DNA of 64,000 bases, taken from the NCBI RefSeq assembly GCF_000620465.1, contig NZ_KK211140.1, positions 124,001 to 188,000 of the forward strand. Direction: 5' to 3'. Positions 58,035 to 64,000 of this stretch are shown one piece after another. The translations under genes were made by a program, and so were the position numbers. The notes beneath the pieces were generated by a model. That model ran no database searches and was not told the DNA's origin. It was given only the letters and a program-made list of their open reading frames with translations. Origin of the DNA: Ralstonia sp. UNC404CL21Col (lineage in GTDB: Bacteria > Pseudomonadota > Gammaproteobacteria > Burkholderiales > Burkholderiaceae). Position 1 is the first letter of the stretch; each line of letters opens with the position of its first letter.

Positions 58035-58213
58035 GGATGTGTCCTCCAGTGTTTATGGGCATCGCCTGCCTCGATCTCTCCCCAGCGCGGGCGGCGAAGC
58101 GGTCATGGTAAGTGATCCGGCAGCGATTCGCTGCTGCGGTAGGCGAAGTCCTTGGAATTGAACCGGCCAAACACTGTCGAACGCATATCCACATGCATCC
58201 AACGGAGCACATC

Positions 58214-58570
58214 ATGGACCGCGCATCGCAACCTGGCCGCCGTGCCGCCATCCTGCCGGGCGCGCTGGCCGCGTGCGCGGTCGTCCTGCTGGGCGGCTGC
58301 GTGGTCGCGCCGTATTACGACGCCTACGGCAATCCGATCGCCCCGACAGCCGTGGCGCCCGCGCCGGTGGCAGCCTATCCGTCCTATCCGTACGATCCTT
58401 ATTACTACTACGGGCCGGCCTACTACCCAGCACCGGTTTACCCGGCGCCGGTGTTCGGCAGCGTGTGGATCGGCGGCGGCGGGTGCTGGGGCTGCCATCG
58501 CGGATGGGGCGGCCGCGGGTGGGGCGGGCGCGGCTGGGGACATGGCGGAGGATGGGGGCACCGTCATTGA
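58214..58570 (+). CDS. Small Gly/Tyr/His-rich lipoprotein
   Basis: Predicted 118-residue lipoprotein. The signal ends at the lipobox LGGC (about residue 28). A Pro/Tyr/Ala-rich stretch (YPYDPYYYYGPAYYPAPVY) follows. The tail of about 35 residues is built of repeated GW-G units with two Cys and four His (CWGCHRGWGGRGWGG). No family is recognised. The tail could bind metal or be a low-complexity surface segment. ATG 58214 has CGGAG upstream. Confidence 0.78.
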   Translation: MDRASQPGRRAAILPGALAACAVVLLGGCVVAPYYDAYGNPIAPTAVAPAPVAAYPSYPYDPYYYYGPAYYPAPVYPAPVFGSVWIGGGGCWGCHRGWGGRGWGGRGWGHGGGWGHRH

Positions 58571-58723
58571 ATCGTCATCGTCGACGTGACGAAGACGCCC
58601 ATCTGGAGCCGATGAACGCCAGTTCCGCCGGCAGTTCAATACGCGTGATTGCGTAACGGAATCTGTTGCATCGCGACATACAATCCTTCGCTCTTAAAAG
58701 AAAAGCATACGAGGAGATTGTCG

Positions 58724-60124
58724 ATGTCCGTCATCATCGTGCTGGCTGCGCTGGCATTTCTGATGTTCGCCGCGTATCGCGGCTACAGCGTCATCCTGTT
58801 TGCACCACTGGCCGCCCTCGGCGCGGTGCTGCTGACCGATCCATCGGCCGTGGCGCCGGTGTTCTCCGGCATCTTCATGGAGAAGATGGTCGGCTTCGTC
58901 AAACTGTATTTCCCCGTGTTCCTGCTGGGCGCCGTGTTCGGCAAGGTGATCGAGCTGTCGGGCTTTTCGCGCTCGATCGTCGCGTCGGTCATCCGTGTGG
59001 TGGGGGCAAAGCGGGCGATGCTTTCCATCGTGCTGGTGTGTGCGCTGCTGACGTACGGCGGCGTGTCGCTGTTCGTGGTGGTGTTTGCCGTGTATCCGTT
59101 TGCGGCGGAGATGTTCCGCCAGGGCAACATCCCCAAGCGCCTCATCCCGGGCACCATCGCGCTGGGCGCGTTTTCGTTCACGATGGATTCGCTGCCGGGC
59201 ACGCCGCAGATCCAGAACATCATCCCGACCACGTTCTTCCACACCACGTCTTGGGCGGCGCCGTGGCTGGGTACCATCGGCGCGCTGTTCATCATCGTGG
59301 TGGGCATGGCGTACCTGGAATGGCGCCGCCGCGTCGCGCTGCGCAATGGCCACGGTTATGACCACGGCCTCACCAAGCTGGTGAACGAGCCCGAGACGGC
59401 CGAGACCGGCGTGCTGGCGCATCCGCTCGTCGCGCTGTCGCCGCTGGTGCTCGTGGGCGTGATGAACCTGCTGTTCACGCGCTGGATTCCGACCTGGTAC
59501 GGCAAGGTCGTGACCGTTGCATTGCCGGGCCTGCCCAAGCCGCTCACCGTTGAAGCCGACAAGCTGACCGCGATCTGGGCCGTGGAGGCCGCGCTGTTGA
59601 TCGGCATCATCGTGGTGCTTGTGTTTGGTTTCCGCGCTGTGAAGGACCGTTTTGCCGAAGGCAGCAAGGCTGCAGTGTCTGGCGCGCTGCTGGCCGCGAT
59701 GAACACCGCGTCGGAATACGGTTTCGGTGGCGTGATTGCCGCGTTGCCGGGTTTCCTGGTGCTGGCCGATGGCCTGCGCGCGATTCCGAATCCACTGGTC
59801 AATGAGGCGGTCACGGTGAGCACGCTTGCAGGCATCACCGGTTCCGCGTCGGGCGGCATGAGCATTGCACTGGCGGCAATGGCCGATCAGTTCGTGCAGG
59901 CAGCGCAGGCGACCGGCATTCCGATGGAGGTGCTGCACCGTGTGGCGGCGATGGCCTCGGGCGGCATGGACACGCTGCCGCACAATGGCGCCGTGATCAC
60001 GCTGCTGGCCGTGACGGGCCTGACGCACCGCGAGGCGTATCGCGATGTGTTCTGCGTGACGATCATCAAGACGCTGGCCGTGTTCTTCGTGATCGCCGTG
60101 TTCTATGCCACCGGCATCGTCTGA
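58724..60124 (+). CDS. GntP family permease
   Basis: Membrane transporter of 466 residues with about 12 hydrophobic segments. GKVIELSGFSRSIVASVIRVVGAKRAM, LTYGGVSLFVVVFAVYPFAAEMFRQ and the GMDTLPHNGAVITLL block fit the GntP gluconate/organic-acid family. The substrate is unknown: relatives import gluconate, 3-hydroxybutyrate or serine-type acids. ATG 58724 follows GAGGAG by 9 bases. Confidence 0.9.
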   Translation: MSVIIVLAALAFLMFAAYRGYSVILFAPLAALGAVLLTDPSAVAPVFSGIFMEKMVGFVKLYFPVFLLGAVFGKVIELSGFSRSIVASVIRVVGAKRAMLSIVLVCALLTYGGVSLFVVVFAVYPFAAEMFRQGNIPKRLIPGTIALGAFSFTMDSLPGTPQIQNIIPTTFFHTTSWAAPWLGTIGALFIIVVGMAYLEWRRRVALRNGHGYDHGLTKLVNEPETAETGVLAHPLVALSPLVLVGVMNLLFTRWIPTWYGKVVTVALPGLPKPLTVEADKLTAIWAVEAALLIGIIVVLVFGFRAVKDRFAEGSKAAVSGALLAAMNTASEYGFGGVIAALPGFLVLADGLRAIPNPLVNEAVTVSTLAGITGSASGGMSIALAAMADQFVQAAQATGIPMEVLHRVAAMASGGMDTLPHNGAVITLLAVTGLTHREAYRDVFCVTIIKTLAVFFVIAVFYATGIV

Positions 60125-60140
60125 CGCAGGCATTGCCGCA

Positions 60141-60179
60141 ATGAAAAAAGCCGACGCGCAAACGTCGGCTTTTTTCATG
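60141..60179. terminator. Bidirectional terminator after the GntP gene
   Basis: ATGAAAAAAGCCGACG, loop CGCAAA and CGTCGGCTTTTTTCAT. The symmetry extends through the A and T tracts; it serves the GntP gene and the convergent exported-protein gene. Confidence 0.93.
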
Positions 60180-60191
60180 GGCAGGTTGCGG

Positions 60192-60641
60192 TTATTGGCC
60201 GCTGCCCGCGGCGTCGGAGCGACGCTCGCGGCAGACGCGCTGGGCTTCACCCACCAGCGAGTCGCACTGGTTGGCGCGACGCGACCAGAATGCGCGGTCC
60301 GACGACGACTCCGCCGTCGCCGTGCCTTTCCCCTTGCCGTGGCGGTGCGTGACGTGCTTGTCGACCCACTTGTCGGTCTTCACGTGCGCGCGGTGGACTT
60401 TCTGCTTGAGCGTGCCGGGCGTGGCTTCCGGCTGCGCGCCGGTCGCGTTGTTGTGATAGCCGGGGTTGGCAGCCGCATCGGCATTGCGCTGAACCTGGGT
60501 GCGCGGGCCTTCCATCTGGCTGTCGACACCCGTCACTGCGCTGTGATCCTTCTGCTGGGCCTGCGCGGGCGCCGCGCCGATCCACGCACAGGCGGCCACG
60601 GCGATCGCTGCGGCCAGACTCGACATCTTGCGTGCTTGCAT
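60192..60641 (-). CDS. Exported basic hypothetical protein
   Basis: Protein of 149 residues with a clear signal peptide ending at APAQAQQ (about residue 28). The mature part is hydrophilic and rich in His, Lys, Asn and Gly, with KVHRAHVKTDKWVDKHVTHRHGKGKG and a C-terminal C-x11-C-type pair. It resembles small periplasmic proteins of Ralstonia without known function. It ends next to the GntP terminator. Confidence 0.72.
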   Translation of the reverse strand: MQARKMSSLAAAIAVAACAWIGAAPAQAQQKDHSAVTGVDSQMEGPRTQVQRNADAAANPGYHNNATGAQPEATPGTLKQKVHRAHVKTDKWVDKHVTHRHGKGKGTATAESSSDRAFWSRRANQCDSLVGEAQRVCRERRSDAAGSGQ

Positions 60642-60808
60642 GCTCGTTCTCCTTGTTGTGAAACAGGGTCGACTTCATGGCACGCATGCCGCGTGCCACG
60701 GGGTGCATCCCGAACGTCACAATAGGAAAGGGTCAACCCGGCAGACAGTAGGCGCAGACTGAACCGCCTGTCGGACAAACGCTGTCAAGCCGCCCTTGGA
60801 TGCCGCAT

Positions 60809-61576
60809 TCAGGCACGCATGAACAGCCACACCGTCAGGATGATCCCGACGATGACGACGAAGCCGCGCAGTACTTTTTCCGGCAGCCGGTGCAGCAGCC
60901 ATGCGCCGGCAAATCCGCCCGCGATGCCGCCAATGCCCAGCGCCACCACGGCCGCCCAGTTCACCTGCGGCGAGAACGCAAACACCGCCACGGCCGATGC
61001 ATTCATCGTCATGGCGAGCACGTTCTTGGTCGCGCCCGCCATGCGCACCTGCTGGCCGGCCACCGTCAGCGCGGCGAGCATCAGGAAGCCGATGCCGCCA
61101 CCGAAGTAGCCGCCGTAAATCGCAATCGCAAATTGGATGGTCGCCAGCGTGGCGGTCGACATGCCCGATGCCGCATGCAGCGGTTTGCGGCGGAAGCTGC
61201 CCCACGCAAACACGCTCGTCGCAAACAGCACGAGATACGGCACCAGCTTGGCGAAGAACGACGGCGGTGTCGCCAGCAGTAGTAGCGCGCCCAGCACGCC
61301 GCCCACCAGGCTGATGACGATGAGCTGCTTGAGCGAGAGGTGATGCTCGCCGGCATCGACGCCGCCGGCCAGTTTGCGCCCGGCAATCGACGAGGTGATC
61401 TGGCTGGGGAACAGCGCGATCGTCGAGGTCATGTTGGCGCCCAGCGGGTTGAGCCCCGCCAGCAGCAAGGCCGGAAACGTGATGAACGATCCGCCGCCCG
61501 CGAGGGCATTCTGGGCGCCGGCATAAACGCCGGCCGCCGCGACGAGCAGGGCGGTGGAAAACGGGAGCGTGGTCAT
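60809..61576 (-). CDS. TauE/SafE family sulfite/anion exporter-like protein
   Basis: Membrane protein of 255 residues with about eight helices. AGAQNALAGGGSFITFPALLLAGL and LGANMTSTIALFPSQITSSIAGRK at the N-terminus, and IAIYGGYFGGGIGFLMLAAL at mid-length, are TauE/SafE hallmarks. Substrates of the family include sulfite, sulfoacetate and sulfolactate; this one is unknown. ATG 61576. It is downstream of the fused ABC gene by 70 bases, and a common transcript is possible. Confidence 0.9.
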   Translation of the reverse strand: MTTLPFSTALLVAAAGVYAGAQNALAGGGSFITFPALLLAGLNPLGANMTSTIALFPSQITSSIAGRKLAGGVDAGEHHLSLKQLIVISLVGGVLGALLLLATPPSFFAKLVPYLVLFATSVFAWGSFRRKPLHAASGMSTATLATIQFAIAIYGGYFGGGIGFLMLAALTVAGQQVRMAGATKNVLAMTMNASAVAVFAFSPQVNWAAVVALGIGGIAGGFAGAWLLHRLPEKVLRGFVVIVGIILTVWLFMRA

Positions 61577-61646
61577 AGGCGAGGCGTGCTGCGCGGCTGG
61601 AATGACCGCGATGTTAATGGAACTGGAACGCCCGCGCGCGTGCTCG

Positions 61647-63203
61647 CTAGTGCTGTGCGTTGCTGCTGCCGTGTCGGCGCAGCCACCATTCGGCCACCTC
61701 GAACGCGGCCTGCACCAGCAGCGCCAGCACCGCTGCGGGGACGGCGCCTGCAAGCAGCGTTGCGCTGTCGTTGAGCGCGAGCCCCGTGGCGATGCGCTCT
61801 CCATAGCCGCCGGCGCCGATGAACGCGGCAATGGTCGCCGTACCGACGCTGATGACTGCAGCGGTTTTGACGCCGGCCAGGATGACCGGCAGCGCCAGCG
61901 GCAGATCGACCACCCGCGTGCGTTGCGACGGCGTGAACCCCAGCGCCAACGCCGCATCGCGCAGGCCGTCCGGCACCTGCTCCAGCCCGACGATCGTGTT
62001 GCGCACGATGGGCAGCAGCGCATAGACCGCCAGCGCAATCAGCGCCGGCACCACGCCAATCGACCCGACGATGGGGATAAGCATCGCCAGCAGCGCGAGG
62101 GACGGAATCGTCTGCAACACGCCCACCACCGCGAGAATCGGCTGCTTGACCCGGCGGCGCGCGGCCATCAGGCCCAGCGGTACGCCCAGCAGCACGGCAA
62201 CGCCGGTGGAGATACCGACCAGCATGAGATGCCGCTGCGTAAGCCGTCCCAGGCCGTCCGTGAGCCGGCTGAAGAACGCGCGCGCCGGGGTGGATGCCGG
62301 CACATCGCCATACCCGGCGAGAAACTGCCGCGCTGCTTGCGAGAACGACTGGCCTTCGAGTTCGACCGCGGCATTCATCGCCACCATGTCGTCGCGCTGG
62401 ATGCGTCCGGCGAGTGTGTTGATCGCCTGCCATTGCGCCGGATACCGCTGCGCAACGTCGGCGCGATACAGCAGCACGGCGTCGTAGCGCGGGAAGACGT
62501 GCGCCGGGTCGTCGAGCACCCGCAGGTGTTCGCGGCCGATCTTCGCGTCGGTGGAGTAGATGTCGATCACGTCGACCTGATTGGCGCGCAGGGCGTCGTA
62601 GGCAACGCCGTGGTCGAGGCCAGTGGGGCGCTGCGGCAGTTTGTAGTGCTGCGCAATCGCCGGCCAGCCATCGGCACGGCCGAGAAATTCGTGCGATAGG
62701 CCAAGCCGCAGCGTCGGATGCGTGGCAAGGTCGGCTAGCGTGCGGATGTGTTCGCGCTCGGCATCGGCGTCGCGCATGGCCAGCGCGTAGGTGTCTTCAA
62801 AGCCGAGCGGCACGCCGGCCGCCAGGCCCATCGGCGCAAGGCCGCGGTTGACGTCGACCAGCAGCGCGGCTTGATCGGGATTGGCCGCTTGCTCGGCGGG
62901 CAGGTGCAGGATTTCAGCGGCGATGGTGCCGAGGTAATCCGGGTAGACGTCGATGCTGCCGTTTTTGAGCGCGGCAAAGACGATGGCGGTGTTGCCCAGG
63001 CCCGGTACGTGTTCGGCCGGGCCGCGCGGGTTTGCGGTCTGGGTGAGGATTTCTCCCAGCACGTACGACTCGGTGAAGCGTTTGGAGCCGATCCGCAAGG
63101 GTTGTTCGGCGAAGGCCGATGCGCTGCACGCCAGCCAGCCCAGCGCAAGCCATGCCAGCAGGCGCCGCAGAAAGGGATGACGGATCAGTCGCCGTGTATC
63201 CAA
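61647..63203 (-). CDS. Osmoprotectant-type ABC transporter with fused binding protein and permease
   Basis: Protein of about 518 residues combining two parts. A signal peptide (LLAWLALGWLACSASAFA) leads an OpuAC/ProX-like binding domain (GSKRFTESYVLGEILTQ, about 34-290). A permease domain follows, with EAA-like GLRDAALALGFTPSQRTRVVDLPLA and FIGAGGYGERIATGL. The start is unclear. No ATG or GTG exists near the signal; TTG 63203 is used, overlapping the HD-GYP gene by 19 bases, and a CTG start is possible. No ABC ATPase is adjacent. Choline, betaine or another quaternary amine is a likely ligand, unproven. Confidence 0.85.
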   Translation of the reverse strand: MDTRRLIRHPFLRRLLAWLALGWLACSASAFAEQPLRIGSKRFTESYVLGEILTQTANPRGPAEHVPGLGNTAIVFAALKNGSIDVYPDYLGTIAAEILHLPAEQAANPDQAALLVDVNRGLAPMGLAAGVPLGFEDTYALAMRDADAEREHIRTLADLATHPTLRLGLSHEFLGRADGWPAIAQHYKLPQRPTGLDHGVAYDALRANQVDVIDIYSTDAKIGREHLRVLDDPAHVFPRYDAVLLYRADVAQRYPAQWQAINTLAGRIQRDDMVAMNAAVELEGQSFSQAARQFLAGYGDVPASTPARAFFSRLTDGLGRLTQRHLMLVGISTGVAVLLGVPLGLMAARRRVKQPILAVVGVLQTIPSLALLAMLIPIVGSIGVVPALIALAVYALLPIVRNTIVGLEQVPDGLRDAALALGFTPSQRTRVVDLPLALPVILAGVKTAAVISVGTATIAAFIGAGGYGERIATGLALNDSATLLAGAVPAAVLALLVQAAFEVAEWWLRRHGSSNAQH

Positions 63204-64000
63204 AGTTCGTTGAGGTCGGTCAGGCCCCAGTCGCGGGGTTCTTCTCGCGAGACGATCTGGTCGCCGGTATGCGCCAGATCGATGAGTTCGGGCGCAATCC
63301 GCGTGCCCGACGATATCGAGAAGAATACCTTGACCGTGGGCGTGAGCAACGCGCCCGGCGCATGCTGCATGACCACCGCCAGCCTGCCCGAGCGCAGCCG
63401 CACCAGCGAGCCCACCGGATAGATGCCTACGCTCTTGACGAAGGCGTTGAACACCATCGGGTCGAAATGGTTGCCGCGCCATTCGACCATGCGCTGCACG
63501 GCGTAGGCGGCTTCCCACGCTTTCTTGTATGGACGGTCGGACGTGACCGCGTCGTATACGTCGCAGATGGCGCCCATGCGCGCAAACAGCGAGATGCCTT
63601 CGCCGGCGAGCTTGTGCGGATAGCCGGTGCCGTCCATGCGTTCGTGATGATGCAGGCAAACGTCGAGCGCGATGTCGCGCATGCCGCTGTCGCCGGCCAG
63701 GATGTCGTGCCCTGCCTGCGGGTGGACGATCACGTGGCGGAATTCCGCATCGGTCAGCGCGCCGGGCTTGTTCAACACCTCGGGCGGAATCGCGATCTTG
63801 CCGATGTCGTGCAGCAGCCCGGCAAGACCGGCGTCGCGCACTTCGTCATCGGACAGCCCCAGCTGACGGCCCAGCGACACCATCAGCGCGCATACCGCCA
63901 CGGAATGCAGGAACGTATAGCGGTCTTTCGCTTTCAGGCGCACCAGGCTTGTCAGCGCGCTCGGGTGGCGGTCGACCGAGCCTGAAATGGCTTCCACCAA
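63185..64000 (-). CDS. HD-GYP domain phosphodiesterase (5' part outside the window)
   Basis: C-terminal 271 residues of a predicted c-di-GMP phosphodiesterase; the gene begins beyond the right edge. The HD motif is GLLHDIGKIAIPPEVL. HHERMDGTGYPHKL is the GYP signature, and ICDVYDAVTSDRPYK carries the third metal motif. The final 75 residues form a small extra domain (VGSLVRLRSGRLAVVMQHAPG) of a type seen in related HD-GYP proteins. No start is assigned. Confidence 0.93.
   Translation of the reverse strand: MVEAISGSVDRHPSALTSLVRLKAKDRYTFLHSVAVCALMVSLGRQLGLSDDEVRDAGLAGLLHDIGKIAIPPEVLNKPGALTDAEFRHVIVHPQAGHDILAGDSGMRDIALDVCLHHHERMDGTGYPHKLAGEGISLFARMGAICDVYDAVTSDRPYKKAWEAAYAVQRMVEWRGNHFDPMVFNAFVKSVGIYPVGSLVRLRSGRLAVVMQHAPGALLTPTVKVFFSISSGTRIAPELIDLAHTGDQIVSREEPRDWGLTDLNELWIHGD

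Noticed and set aside
58694-60250. Open frame of 518 codons on the minus strand
   Set aside because: Antisense shadow of the GntP permease, with a His/Arg/Gln-rich low-complexity translation typical of reversed membrane-protein genes.

Overview
The window is about 64 kb of GC-rich DNA from a betaproteobacterial chromosome. Gene content and order point to Ralstonia (R. pickettii-like lineage) in the Burkholderiales: exbB-exbD-lpxK-ycaR-kdsB-adk, xseA next to sodB, perM-hda-HAD-pcnB-folK-dNK-panB, a DUF3579 gene beside argF, and a 794-residue AHL-acylase of AiiD type. The genus is inferred from remembered protein families and gene order; no database search was run. I see no tRNA or rRNA gene, insertion sequence, prophage or CRISPR array. 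Most of the window is core chromosome.

Layout. 1-6763 (minus): a long run of closely spaced genes, perM, hda, a HAD phosphatase, pcnB, folK, a deoxynucleoside kinase and panB, then the truncated tupB-like permease. 6928-8505: purM, a shared terminator and a small lipoprotein. 8544-12094 (minus): an alkylation-repair (adaptive response) block with a 2OG-Fe(II) oxygenase, alkB, alkA, ada and a stand-alone Ada-like metal-binding protein, with two near-identical Ada-box-like sites. 12174-15589: GNAT, miaA, mutL. 15703-19343: DedA, SirB1, murJ, rpsT. 19486-22529: DUF3579, argF, argG. 22557-24763: a palindromic element, ppnP, murB, yajQ. 24831-28392: acylase with a divergent GlxA/AraC regulator. 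28389-34229 (minus): plsY, ybaK, xerD, ogt, a Bug-type binding protein, a chalcone-isomerase-like protein and queG. 34228-36890: tsaE, amiC, GNAT. 36891-39708: SBF transporter, LysR, SDR. 39865-44115 (minus): adk, kdsB, trm112/ycaR, lpxK, exbD, exbB. 44116-45149: a large non-coding region with tandem ~173-bp repeats rich in DnaA-box-like 9-mers. 45150-49718: xseA, sodB, M50 protease, DUF2167, SnoaL-like. 49973-55206: a small winged-helix-like protein, then IclR, an amino-acid ABC transporter, hutG and hutD. 55305-64000: HU, an NAD-binding protein, MHS-type MFS, a lipoprotein, GntP permease, an exported protein, TauE/SafE, a fused binding-protein/permease and a truncated HD-GYP protein.

How the genes work together. 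The repair block is self-consistent. Ada (sensor and O6-methyltransferase), AlkA (glycosylase) and AlkB plus a second 2OG oxygenase (demethylation) lie behind two copies of an AAT-N6-GCAA site, each about 65 bases before a start codon. The IclR-ABC-hutG-hutD group looks like uptake plus the last step of histidine catabolism; hutH, hutU and hutI are not in the window. exbB through kdsB and adk form an envelope/LPS operon. Convergent gene pairs repeatedly share a single bidirectional terminator.

The most unusual feature is the repeat array at 44316-45064 between exbB and xseA. It has three good copies and one decayed copy of a 172-175 bp unit, each with DnaA-box-like 9-mers, and one perfect box in the last unit. 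Other leads are a MITE-like palindrome before argG, an Ada protein lacking three of its four zinc cysteines next to a small protein that keeps a Cys-x2-Cys pair, an 18-bp perfect palindrome in the purM divergent promoter, and a LiuR-like dyad before a short-chain dehydrogenase.
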